Assembly (NCBI RefSeq): GCF_042100115.1
Contig: NC_091275.1
Location: forward strand, 1,364,001 to 1,428,000
Direction of reading: 5' to 3'
DNA from: Alternaria dauci
Lineage: Eukaryota; Ascomycota; Dothideomycetes; Pleosporales; Pleosporaceae
DNA: 64,000 bases
Made by a program: the position numbers and the translations under genes. Within the stretch, counting starts at the first letter, position 1; every line of letters begins with the position of its first letter. This document shows positions 28,301-42,918 of this stretch, piece after piece. The notes under the pieces were generated by a model. It saw nothing but the letters and a program-made list of their open reading frames with translations, was not told the DNA's origin and made no database searches.

Positions 28301-29383
28301 ATGTTCGAGAAGTATGGATGCATTGACAACCAGGCTATTCATAACTGTTCGCGATATACCATGCATTTCCAGTGATGGTTTGGTTCAAGATGCATACTCT
28401 TTTGAACACTGTACATGACTATCTTGCTGGGAAGCGAAACATACCCACCCGTGCTGATGATGATGAATTATTCATCGGGCCAGACTAACCGTCGATACAA
28501 AGGAACGAGAGGTCCTCGAGAGTACTGTAGCATGTCTTACAAATGCTTTTGACTTTGACTTGTTACGCAGGCCAAACCGAGCTTGCCTCGATCGAGATCC
28601 GAGAGGTAGATATGCTACCGGAAGAGTGTCGGGGGGTTATCGTGAACCCTCAAAAGGTGATCGAAGCAAGCACCGAGCCTATCGGAAAGACAGTACAGCC
28701 ACAAACAGACAAATTTTACCTCTGGATGACAAAAGGCTCGACGACAAAGGTCGTGTAGGCTAATTCTGTTGTACAATCCTGCAGGCGAGACGTGAAATCG
28801 AAAAACTGACAGTATTTCATGACAAGAAAGTGAACAAGAGTGAGCTGCTCAGTGGTGAAGCGAGTATGTGAAACCAAGGATAAACGCTTAATCTGAACAT
28901 TGAGATGATTGATAGAACCCGGTTAGCCAGGGAGGGCTGGTGGATAGCGAGGATAACAATGAAACGCGTGTCTCGAAACCAAGGGCTTGAACCTTGGCTC
29001 CGAAAGCCACAGCAGCAAACTCAGGTCGGACAAATCTGTCCATGTTCCTTATATACAGCATCTCCTTGTAAATATAGGGGCGCTGTAGCAACTGAGAACA
29101 ACGACGGTTGCACTCGGATTTCTTTGTCTATTCATAACGCATGCCTTGAGGCCAGTAGGGTTCTCTTCACGATAATTTGCCCGCAAGATACGTAATGCCA
29201 TTCCAGACATACAATGTTTCCCGAAAGTCGTACGTATCGTGTCTCACTTGAAAACCTGGCGCACGTTGGTAATAACCCGCCCGTGTGACCTGGTGTCCGC
29301 CTGGTGTCTGGATTGTGTGTGTGTGTAGAGGGAATTGCTGCACACGTAGATATAGCGGGGGAGCGTCTTGGTACGTCCTGCTA
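22367..29383. other. 7.0 kb gene-poor region
   Basis: No gene can be supported. Several frames of 100-217 codons exist (for example 22565-23119 and 24849-25502), but they start at non-ATG codons, lack motifs and overlap frames of similar length on other strands. A perfect 28-nt alternating purine-pyrimidine stretch lies at 24949-24976. No inverted-repeat ends, poly-A element remnants or transposase motifs were noticed. Confidence 0.45.
24949..24976. repeat. Alternating purine-pyrimidine stretch
   Basis: Twenty-eight bases alternate strictly between purine and pyrimidine, built from GCACAT and GCGCAT units. Such tracts can adopt Z-DNA under supercoiling. No function is implied. Confidence 0.6.
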
Positions 29384-30419
<1,036 letters not shown>

Positions 30420-31018
30420 GGTGGGCACGAGGGGCGCCGTGTGGCCGTCGCCGAGGTTGCGGACGCTGATGGACGAGTCGGTGCGCTGCGGGGCGACAAG
30501 AGTGCCGGCGTGGACTGGCTTGAGACTGCCCGGGGGCGCTCGCGAGGTAAACTTGGGGTCCCAGAGGATGGCCGAGGCGGTCGTGAGCTGGCGGGCAATG
30601 CGCAGAGGTGAGGGCGGGCGCGACGTGTCGGGGGCTGGGGCTGGTGACGCCGTTTTGGTGGTGTGTGTGTGTGTTTGGGGGAGAGAGACAGAGAGATGGC
30701 AGTGAGCAGGGGCCAGTGCAGTCGCGAATGGCAGCAAAGGTGGGATGGATCTTCGTCGGCGGCGGCGCTTGTGTCCAACTTCAACGTTGCCCGAGTCGAT
30801 GAGTGGCATGTGGGTGGATTTTGGCGGGGCGCCACAGCAGCAGCCGCCTGACCTTCACCACGCTAGCTGCTATTCCTAGAGGCAGTAACCCACAATGCTG
30901 CTCTGGGCCATGCCCATTGGATGCTACGGCAAATGACTGAGAACAGCAATGCAAACCAACACCACACCACAGTACATGGGACATGCTACAACAGGCTTGA
31001 TTCATCTATCCATGGATA
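30420..31018. other. PHO85 upstream region with GT/CA repeat
   Basis: About 600 bp between the kinase start and the stop of the next minus-strand gene. It contains a short (GT)n run on plus at about 30659-30675 and an open frame continuous with the kinase up to 30809. The rest is presumably promoter and 3' UTR of the DUF2264 gene. Confidence 0.45.
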
Positions 31019-34610
<3,592 letters not shown>

Positions 34611-36494
34611 ATGTCGACTCCTTCCGCCGGTGCGAAGTTCATTCGCATGATTGTCAAGAACGACTCCATCAAGACTGATCCTCATGAGATTTACGGATGG
34701 CGTGCCTTTGCCATGGCTGGTTCAGCCTGCTTTGGTGGCATGTTGTTTGGATTCGATATCGGAACTATTGGTGGTGTGCTTGAGCTCAAGGAGTTCCAAG
34801 AGTAGGTGTTCCTTCTGCATTTGTTTGGCTTCCACGGCGCTCACATGGCATGCAGCAAATACAACATTACCAACCTTGACAAGGTCGGCAAGGCCAATTT
34901 GAACGCCAATATCGCTTCAACTCTTCAAGCCGGATGTTTCGCCGGTTGCTTCGTCGCCTCGTGGTTTGCCGATCGCTGGGGTCGTAAGATGGCACTCCAG
35001 GTCGCTGGTCTCGTGACCATTGTCGGCTGCATCATTCAAGCCGTTGCCATGGGTGCCCTCGAGGCCATGTACGTCGGTCGCTTTATTGCTGGTCTCGGTG
35101 TCGGTGGTGCTTCCATGGTTGTCCCTCTTTACATTTCAGAGAACGCTCCTCGTGGTATTCGTGGTGGTCTCACCGGTCTTTGTAAGTGCTCCGCCCCCAA
35201 CCCGCCTCCAACCACGACCACAACTCCAACGAACTGCATATTGAATATACACTAACTCTATATCTTTAATCAAGACCAGCTGTTCATTGCGACCGGGACA
35301 TGTGAGTATCATCTCCGTACGAACCGTTTATGAAGCAAATATACTGACAGAGATAGGTCTTGCGTTTTGGGTCAATTATGGGTCACTCATGCACCTCTCC
35401 GGCAGTGCGCAAGTCTACATCGTTCCTCTTGCCCTTCAAGCTCTTCCCGCTGTTCTCCTTGTCGGCTGCATGGCCTTGAACAAGGAGTCGCCCCGTTTCC
35501 TCGCCAAGCAAGACAAGTGGGAGGAGGCTACTCGCGTCCTTGCCCGCATGCGAAACCTGCCATCGTCTCACGCCTACGTCCAGGACGAGATCAAGGACAT
35601 TGCCGACCAGCTTGAGCACGAGCGTATGCTCGTTGCTGGTGCCACCATCAAGGATCTTCTCAAGGAGATGTTCACCATCCCTGGTAACCGGAAGCGCGCC
35701 CTCATCTCCATCGGACTCATGATCTGCCAACAGATGACCGGAACAAACGCTATCAACTACTACGCACCCCAGATCTTCGCCGCTCTTGGTCTCAAGGGCA
35801 ACTCGGTCAAACTCTTCGCCACGGGTATCTACGGCATCGTCAAGATGGTCGGATGCTTTTGCTTCTTGATCTTCGCCGCCGATTCTCTTGGTCGTCGTCG
35901 TTCGCTCCTCTGGACCTCGATCGCACAGGGAATGGCCATGTTCTACATTGGTATCTACATGCGTGTTGACCCGCCCGTCGTGGGAGAGCCCGTACCAGGT
36001 GCCGGATACTTTGCACTTGTCTGTGTGTTCCTCTTCGCCCTCTTCTTCCAATTCGGATGGGGACCAGTGTGCTGGATCTACGTGTCTGAGATTCCCGCCG
36101 CACGTCTCCGATCCCTCAACGTTGCCATTGCCGCTGCTACCCAGGTATGTTCTGACTATACGGAACGCACGCGAGATGTGTACTGACTTTCTATTAGTGG
36201 CTCTTCAACTTTGTCGTCGCTCGCGCTACTCCCAACATGATGGCTACTATGGGTCAGGGTGGTTACGGAACCTTCTTCACCTACGGTTCATTCTGCTTCG
36301 CCATGTTCATCTTTGTCTGGTTCCTCATTCCCGAGACCAAGGGTCTGTCGCTCGAGAAGATGGACGACCTCTTCGGTATCACTGAGCTTGTCAAGAACAT
36401 TGAGGCTGACCGTGAGAACCACGCCCATGGCGCCGAGCTCGACATGGACGGCAAGAACGCCACCGTTGTCCGTGAGGAGAAGGTCGGTCACTAG
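34611..36494 (+). CDS. MFS sugar transporter (SP family)
   Basis: Five exons: 34611-34801, 34856-35181, 35275-35301, 35357-36144, 36198-36494; 542 residues. The third exon is only 27 nt. All joints are in frame. Twelve hydrophobic segments are expected, with SP-family signatures: [12 protein letters not shown] in helix 1, ADRWGRKMA between helices 2 and 3, [15 protein letters not shown] after helix 4, [10 protein letters not shown] in the central loop, [14 protein letters not shown] in helix 7, SLGRRRSLL, and [15 protein letters not shown] after helix 12. This is a proton-coupled plasma-membrane transporter for hexose or a related compound such as quinate; substrate cannot be fixed from sequence. 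The promoter is rich in CreA-like sites, which fits glucose control. The next gene is convergent, with a 252 bp gap. Confidence 0.87.
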
Positions 36495-37507
36495 ACGACT
36501 GTATTCGAGATTTGTTGCTGCCAGTCTGTTTCTGGTCGAGGTTAGGCTGTCGCTACATAGCATTAGCATGATGATTTTAATGAAGTCAGTGGCTTCGTGC
36601 CACTCTTTGCACAGATATTTGTTCATGTCCGCACATGATTAAGTGGAGAACGTGACGTATACGATGTAGAGCGACCAGCTCAAACACAAAATGGTGGAAT
36701 GCCCGGAAGAATACACGTCACGAACAGGATCTCGACAAGAAGGTGTTAAAGTGGATTTAGTTGCCAAAGCAGCTTGCAGCAAACTTGGTTCATCGAGTGT
36801 TGTGTAATTGTATTCGTAATAATCCTACAGCTTGGATCGAATGGCGCCCGATTCATTACATCTACCTGGATGTTTCCTAGTGCGACTACGAGGTCAATCT
36901 CGGATTCGCTGCAGACGGATTCGGTGATGTAATCATAGCCTCGATTCATCAACATGCCGAACAGTCGGATGCATTCTGCGGGGTTTCTGAAATTCCTGCA
37001 GTTGTCGCAAGCTTGCCCTGGAGGTATGTTGCATTCCCACAGAGGCCAAATTCCACCTGCTCTGCATTGCACGCAATGTGAGTTTGGTCTCGCTATTGTG
37101 TGTAGCGTGAAAAGATCCACTGGTGGCGCGTCTGGTTCCTTGATGTTTTGAGCTTGTACTCGCCATGCCCGAGTAATAGTACCATCGTACATCTCATGAT
37201 CGTACAATGCTACCTTGTCTTCCATCAGTACGTAATGGCGGTGTTCCGGGTCGTACAAGGGTAGATCAAAGACATCATTGGCAATATGCAGAAGCAGGCG
37301 TGTAGACCGGGACGGTGTCCGAATAGGGTGCTCGATCTTGCTGTACTCCACGAACCTGTTCAAGATCTTCGTACGATCGCTCAGCTGAATGTCAACGCCT
37401 TGAAGGTTGAGCTCGGCTAGCGGATCTTGGCCGATAGATGCAGATAAATGGAGTTTCGGTATAGAGTCGGTGAGGGCTTTCTTGACATGCCGCTTATTGA
37501 GAGGTGC

Positions 37508-38042
37508 CTTGGGCCGCGTTCAGTGATGGTCGGATATACGATGAACATATGATTGCTGAGCCTAAGGTTATTCAGGGGTCTATGTACCCCTCATATCCGA
37601 GATAATTGCTTAAGCCATCGTGGTCACAAGTAGGCGGGGGCTTGCCCTATTCGTGTTTTTATTTGTCGGTGCAGTTTGCGCTGCAAAAATGATCTAGTGG
37701 CCGTTTGTGTCAAACCTTGGAATTATCACATCATAGCTCTTCTATCCTGTATTCCTCTCACCTCTTCCCCTCTGTGTAGCTACCTCTAAGTAGTTGTATA
37801 GCTATACTAGTAGCTACAAGTATAGGATGATATAATAGATTTATAAAATGCGGAAGTATGTCTAATGGGAAGAGAATATGCTAGAAAAGTAGCATCGTAT
37901 TTCTCTTCTTGCATGGTTCTACACTCTGGGTCCTAAGATACTCACTTTTGGCTCCTGACTTGCTTGCAGCTCCTAACTCGCCCAAGCTGCCATTATCTGG
38001 CCAATTCATCATATATCATGTATGACCATCACTAAACTGGCC
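37508..38042. mobile_element. MITE-like element with inverted-repeat ends, 535 bp
   Basis: Both ends read inward as GGGCC, then (GC/A)GTT(C/T)AGTGATGGTC, followed by similar AT-rich sequence for about 20 more bases. They are thus imperfect terminal inverted repeats. The direct repeat CCTTGG flanks the insert (37507-37512 and 38042-38047); because it overlaps the ends, the true target duplication could be 2-6 bp. Base composition is more AT-rich than the flanks. The centre carries nested palindromes (GTAGCTAC at 37776 and 37810, GTATAGCTATAC at 37796). No transposase is encoded, so it is non-autonomous. I cannot name the superfamily. Confidence 0.72.
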
Positions 38043-38093
38043 CTTGGTCCTCTTTGTGCTGGTGGGGTTCTTGATGTGTGACTCGGATTCAGA

Positions 38094-38317
38094 AAAGTCG
38101 GTCATGGAATCACTGTCGACATCTTTTTGGTCCTTATCTTCTTCTGATGTAGTGTTGGTGGGGACTTGCTTGCTATGCTGCTTCTTGAGAGGTGCCTTGG
38201 TCCTCTCTGCGCTGGTGGGGTTCTTGGTATGGTACTCAGATTCAGACAAGTCGAACAGGGAGTCAGAAAAGTCGGCCATGAGATCGCTGTCGACATCTTT
38301 TTGGTCTTTGGCTTTTT
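38094..38317 (-). repeat. Tandem coding repeat in the interrupted gene
   Basis: Two diverged direct copies of a roughly 150 bp coding unit begin near 38317 and 38139. Both encode KDQKDVDSD followed by an acidic DFS(E/D)S segment and KNPTS. The 3' end of the second unit has been displaced past the inserted element. Confidence 0.7.
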
Positions 38318-38646
38318 GGTTTCCGGCCGATGGCGTGTTGGGCTTGCTCGCGCTCGCGCTTGAGCATGTCACTCGACCAGCCATGAGGGTGAAGAGCTAG
38401 TTGCGCCAGACTTTGGTAGGAAAGCGCCGAGCAGTAGAATCACATTGAGAGAAGGAAAGTGAGAGAGGACTTACTTAATCCCGCTATTGTTGCGTGTCTG
38501 GCCCACACTGCACTGCGTTTGCAGTTTGGGGTGGCCAAAGCGCCGTATCGCATTTGGTCTCTCACCTGCTGTTCCCAGAACTCTACCTTCCCTTCAACCT
38601 ACATCAACTAATTTCGGTACCCAATTTTACAAGACCTTCCAAAAAT

Positions 38647-39219
38647 ATGGACGGCCAGAGCATTCTTGATGAGTATACAGCCGACTATAACGAAGCTTGG
38701 GAGGCCTACAAGGCGGACCGTCTGGAGGAATGCGAGTCCAAGCTACGCGAACTGCTTGACGACGTTAATATACCAAGTTATCACCGGATAAAGTCCATGG
38801 TCCTACTTGGTTCGATACAAGGCGATTGGTGGGAGGCGTACGACTACTATCTAGCTGCTACAGCCCAGTGGAAGGTCATACGAGGCTGGCACCCCGAGGG
38901 CGATTCAGAAGCCGATGAACCCTTGGCGGATCTACGCGAATCCCTAGAAGACCTCGACAGGGTGCTGAAAGAAGAGAATCCTGATGAGTACAGCCGGTTT
39001 GATCCTGCTCTCCGCATAGTGGCTGAAGACGATACTCGCGTTGAGGATGCTGCCGTTGAGGAAGCGCGCGAATGGTTGGGTGATATGGACATCGACGATG
39101 ACGACGAAGATGAGCATTCCGACATGGTCGCCGACACGGTTCGGTCTGTTAAGAGCGAGGCGGATAAGGTGCAGACGCCCAATACTCCAGTCAAGAAGGA
39201 AACCGGGAATTCTCGGTGA
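38647..39219 (+). CDS. Hypothetical acidic protein with TPR-like helices
   Basis: A single-exon frame of 190 residues, starting at ATG 38647 (MDGQSILDEYTADYNEAW). An upstream non-ATG extension is not credible. Residues 1-95 look helical with a TPR-like rhythm: YNEAWEAYKADRLEECESKLREL and IQGDWWEAYDYYLAATAQW. The C-terminal third is very acidic (DIDDDDEDEHSD). I do not know a named family. The protein is probably soluble, since no signal or membrane segment is seen. Its start is 262 bp from the divergent start of the interrupted gene, so they probably share a promoter region. Confidence 0.65.
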   Translation: MDGQSILDEYTADYNEAWEAYKADRLEECESKLRELLDDVNIPSYHRIKSMVLLGSIQGDWWEAYDYYLAATAQWKVIRGWHPEGDSEADEPLADLRESLEDLDRVLKEENPDEYSRFDPALRIVAEDDTRVEDAAVEEAREWLGDMDIDDDDEDEHSDMVADTVRSVKSEADKVQTPNTPVKKETGNSR

Positions 39220-39823
39220 AAAGCGTTTTGCAACCTAGCATCCGACTCCAGCCAAAGAACCTTGGGCAGCTCAAGCTTACTCTCGACCTCGACTCCGAAC
39301 CCGAATCCGACCACAAGAGAGACCCATGCCGGCTGGCACCGCCTGAATCACCCGCGATGTTGTCTAACAACCTTACGTGATCTGAGAGCAGGCCTCGGTG
39401 TTTGTTTCGTTCACTGACAACATTACTGTAGGGCGAATAAAACGTCAGCTATTCGGCCATCCGAAGTCTCCTCAATCACCACGAGCGGATACAAAAGCTT
39501 CACCTTGGAACGAGAATAGGCGTCGGTCAGAAGAGGAATAGTGTGCACGCGGGCAAGGGGCGGCGAAGCGCTTCTGATTGGTGAAGAGTCCTCTACAGAC
39601 GGCCCAATTTGACATATCCACATACAATAAATCTGCCTGATACCATGTTAGCTCGCACATGGCACGGTACTCATGTAACGTCATGCAGAATAATACCATA
39701 TATACTACATACAGTCTGGAAGAAGCTCAGTTTCAACCTCAAATATGTGACAAGACCCCGCCAACGCCATATGCAAGAGTGGACAAAGTCAGCAGCAGTG
39801 TGACTGCGGGTTGGGTGCGAAGC
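39220..39823. other. Convergent intergenic region
   Basis: About 600 bp between two convergent stops. It holds the two 3' UTRs; nothing else is recognised. Confidence 0.4.
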
Positions 39824-40372
39824 TCAAGCATCCTTGACAGGGGCTTCGTCGGCATCCAAGATGCCCTTCTTGACGAGCTCTTCCGGACTTGGCCTGCTCT
39901 GCAAGCCCTTCTCCAGACTGTCTGCCTTCATGTGCATTTCGAGTTCCTTCTGGTGTCCCTGCAGAGCAGGGGCAGCATTGGAGGCGGGGAGGATGTTGCG
40001 GTCGACGAGCTCGGCGCGCTCGGGACGATGGTTGAGGCCCTTTTTGAGGTTGTCGGTTGCGCGCTGGCGCTCGAGCTCAAGGGCCTTTGCTTGGAGGGCT
40101 CTGTTGCGCATTGGGCGTTAGTGAGGCTTGTCTGTGGTAGTAGAGGAAGGAAGCTCCCCCCTCCCCCCCTCCCCAGTCTAGAGGAGCTTCATGAGCTTGC
40201 CGAGGTCAGGCACATACGGCGCAGTAGTCGTGTCTAGCAGGATATGCCTGTTCTTCAGATCCTGAGGCTCCGGGCGATGCTGCAGGTGCTTCTCCAGACT
40301 GTTGCGCCTGTCTAGGGAGCGGACGGGAGAGATGGGCGTCTCGTCGACAAAGTCAACCGTCTCGGACGTCAT
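39824..40372 (-). CDS. RPEL-repeat protein (three RPEL motifs)
   Basis: Two exons on minus, 40372-40218 and 40100-39824, with a 117 bp intron carrying a CTAAC branch site; 143 residues. Three RPEL motifs are plain: LEKHLQHRPEPQDLKNRHIL, LKKGLNHRPERAELVDRNIL and LEKGLQSRPSPEELVKKGIL. Their RP dipeptides lie at residues 33, 77 and 121, exactly 44 apart. In animals RPEL motifs bind G-actin (MRTF, Phactr); in fungi the role is not established to my knowledge. Between motifs 1 and 2 is a charged helix. There is no catalytic domain, so it is probably a small actin-binding or scaffold protein, which is inference from the motif alone. Confidence 0.85.
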
Positions 40373-41041
40373 GTTGGCAGGTGTGTTGTTAGTCGCTTGG
40401 GGAGATTGGGTAGTAAGTAAGTGAGTGAGGGTTGGTGAGCTGCGATCAAAAGGGGTTGTGCTAAGGGTACTTAAGGGGAGTGAGTGTCAATGTGAGACGA
40501 GAGGGGAGAGGTTGCCTTCCAAGGTTGCTGTGTTGCATCGCGCCTTGGTTGCGGGGCAGCCGCCTGTCGAATCCCTGCAGCGATATGTGCAAGGATCAGG
40601 CGCGTGCCGTCACCGCGTCACCGCGTCACCTTACGTCGGACGAGCAAAAACACGCGCCCTCACCAAGGCGGCAAGACACGGTCGTGCCATTCTTGGTCGC
40701 TGTCACGCTGCCTTGATTTCCACGTCAGACGCTGCGCTTTCTGACCACCATTCAGTCCATGCGCAAAGCCATGAGGAGCACATGCCGCACGTTTGATTCT
40801 TCGCCACACGGTTCTTGACACGGCGCCCAAGATTGCCAGCTGAGGCGGCTTGGGCATCTGCAGTTCATCTTCTCCAAGAATGCCCAAGTACCTGGACTAG
40901 CAACCACCGCCCCACTACTACTAACGCTTTCATGTGCATTCCCCGTCCTCATACTCATGCCATGCTAGAGACTACGACATATCAACGCTGACCAAGCTGC
41001 CTTTCCCCCACGTCCATTGATTGTCGCACCCCTCGACATGT
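40373..41041. other. Intergenic region upstream of RPEL gene
   Basis: About 670 bp holding the RPEL gene promoter and the 3' side of the secreted-protein gene. A GCGTCACC direct repeat occurs at about 40612-40631. No gene is seen. Confidence 0.4.
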
Positions 41042-41468
41042 TCAATCCTTCTCACAAGCTGTAACTGTAGCAGTTGCAGTACCTTGGACAGTCGTAGAAA
41101 CCCGACAGCCCTACGAAATCCACCACAATCAGCTTCACCAATCCAGGGTCCAATCTGTTACACTGGAAAAGAGATACTCACAAGCCCTACGCCCAAAACC
41201 TTCGTCTTCAGCGCGCATCCACCGCAACCCGTGTACACGGTCCTAGTAGTCGTGCTTTCGTAAAAGGTGCAGTTGGTCTGGCGGGGAGGCGATTTGAATA
41301 CATAGACTTCGCAGTCTGCTGGTGCTGTGGGCGTGGGAGACGGTGAGTTGGGCTTCATCGAGAATGCGCTGGGCTACATGTCAGAGTGTGGGAAACGGCG
41401 CGGCTGGAGCAGTCTTACGGTTGCATAACAAGTGCTGCAAGCACAATGCGAAGGACGGCCGATAACAT
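41042..41468 (-). CDS. Small secreted cysteine-containing protein
   Basis: Three exons on minus: 41468-41419 (50 nt), 41368-41182 and 41110-41042, with introns of 50 and 71 bp; 101 residues. Residues 1-20 form a signal peptide with a hydrophobic core (VLRIVLAALV) and likely cleavage after AFS. A Pro/Ser/Thr stretch follows. The mature part has six cysteines at 36, 50, 65, 68, 81 and 98, including CGGC, and Thr-rich runs near the C-terminus. No known domain is evident. Size, secretion signal and cysteine content are those of fungal small secreted proteins, which include effectors and surface proteins; no activity can be claimed. A longer start 7 codons upstream is possible. Each joint preserves the frame, and the model ends at a clean TGA. 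Confidence 0.68.
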
Positions 41469-41883
41469 GGTAAGCTGCAAAAGTATCATGAATGAATGAC
41501 CAAAGTGGAATACAACCACACAGCCAAGAACAGTTGAACGCATGTAAAGAGGACTTGAGCGAGGGGAACGGGACACGCGGATCACCATCTCCACACTGCA
41601 CATCAAACTGGGTGGCTCGGTGGTAAGCCGGAACGCAGTGCTGATCAAAGTACGAGATGAACATCATTATCGCATTAACTACAAACGTCCACATCATGGG
41701 CGTCAGATCCGTAACTATTGTTAAAGCCCCCAACTCCATTGATGAAAAGCCATGTCACTCAGGAAGTAGGAAACAGACACATGCCGCATAAGCTTTTTTC
41801 CATTCCAGGTTCCGGTCCTTTCAAAGGCGAACCTCTTTTGTCAAACCATTCTGTACTGAGAGTGATGCAGACTAGTAGTGCGT
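41469..41883. other. Short intergenic region
   Basis: About 415 bp between the secreted-protein start and the opsin stop, both on minus. It holds one promoter and one 3' UTR; no other feature is seen. Confidence 0.4.
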
Positions 41884-42918
41884 TTAAGCACCGTCGTCCT
41901 CACCGATGCGGATGGCACCCTCGCGGCTGAGACCGTTGGCCCAGAAACCGTTGAGCTCAACATCGCTCTCGCGCAAGTTGGCGTGGACAACAAGGAGCCA
42001 GGCACCAAAGACAGCCTTGGCAAGGACATCAAGCACAGCGTAAGAGATGATCTCAGCATCAACGCTGGCCTTGCGAGCACCGTCGGCAAAACCCCAGACA
42101 CTACCAACGTATTAATATTATGCAGAAGATGGACAGGACGGTGGGTAGACTTACATGGGGTAGGCAGTCCAGAGGACGGCAGTGTAGGCAGCGATGGAAA
42201 CGAAGAAGGTGCGGAGCTTGTCACCCTTGGCGCGGGCGTTGGCGCCACCGTTAAGGCCAAGGTGCCAGAAGATGAAGACAAAGGCAATGCAGGCAATTGT
42301 GTACCAGCCCCACTTCTGAGGAGTGTCCTCGGAGCCAAAAGCCGCAAAGAGACCAGTGAGAACCATGATCAAGTCGGCAACGATCATCATAATCATGTGT
42401 CCACCAGACATGCCAGCAAGGAGACCGAGATCAAGGAGCAGAAGGGGGGTGGTGATGGTCCAGTCGACGTAACGGGCCCAGTAGACCTCGCGGTAGGTGG
42501 TGGTGTAGGTGTCGGGAACGTGGTCGTGTTGCTCGCGCTGAACAATCTTGTTCAGGGAAACACCGTGTCCTGTGGCCATGGCGAAGTAGGACAGGGCAGC
42601 CGTCAACGTGATGATGGTCGTGATGACATGGTAGAGGCGCTTGTTCTGCTATGTGTTAGACAAAGCATCTCACGTCACTCAGAACACGGTCCTTACCAAT
42701 GGGACCTTCCATGACATGACAGTGTATCCAGCAGAGGCGATGAGCATGAGGACAAAGACAACCCACAGCGTCTTGTGTCCAGCATCGCCGGCAACCTCGT
42801 ACACGGGCTCGCTGCCGGGAATCACAGTGGGAACGGGAGCGACCGAAGGTAAAGCTGAGCCCGTTGAAGTGGGCAGCGGGAACAAGTCCGACGTCTTCTT
42901 CAAGACTTCCTCAATCAT
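41884..42918 (-). CDS. Microbial (type 1) rhodopsin, proton-pump type
   Basis: Three exons on minus: 42918-42697, 42648-42155, 42100-41884; 310 residues. There are seven hydrophobic helices after a 45-residue N-terminus. Key residues, by alignment to bacteriorhodopsin numbering, are Arg133 (R82), Asp136 (D85, proton acceptor), Thr140 (T89), Asp147 (D96, proton donor), Asp263 (D212) and Lys267 (K216, retinal Schiff base). Helix C reads RYVDWTITTPLLLLDLGLL and helix G contains AVLDVLAKAVFGAWL. A carboxylate donor at the D96 position is expected of an outward proton pump and is how the Leptosphaeria rhodopsin differs from slow-cycling NOP-1. The protein sits in the plasma or an internal membrane with retinal. 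Length and sequence look complete. Confidence 0.92.

Larger units (their letters stand above)
36746..38384 (-). pseudogene. Unknown gene interrupted by a TIR element
   Basis: The 5' part (38384-38043, 114 codons) starts at ATG MAGRVTCSSAS and holds two tandem repeats of about 45 residues. Each repeat contains KDQKDVDSD, then DFSES, KNPTS and RTK. The first repeat runs on to APLKKQHSKQ; the second is cut after RTK at 38043. The missing continuation, APLNKRHVKK, is at 37507 and runs open to a stop at 36746 (253 codons). Leaving out 37508-38042 joins the halves in frame into about 367 residues with no other lesion. The C-terminal half has a cysteine group (CVQC, CDNC, C) that might bind metal. 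I do not recognise the family. No donor-acceptor pair splices the insert out in frame, so the gene looks disrupted in this strain. Confidence 0.7.

Noticed and set aside
28975..29000. tRNA-like T-arm on the minus strand (CAAGG TTCAAGC CCTTG)
   Set aside because: The 17-nt hairpin is perfect, but no matching acceptor, D or anticodon arms lie at the right distance. It is a chance palindrome.
35383..36051. 222-codon frame on minus inside the sugar transporter
   Set aside because: It is antisense to a well-supported transporter exon, and its composition follows from codon bias of the sense strand.
37508..38042. Reading the insert as an intron of the unknown gene
   Set aside because: After the in-frame stop near the 3' side, only the CCCAAG/GCACC acceptor is usable, and it needs a phase-0 donor. 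The GT sites just after 38043 are in the wrong phase and upstream ones are poor. The inverted ends and flanking direct repeat fit an insertion better.
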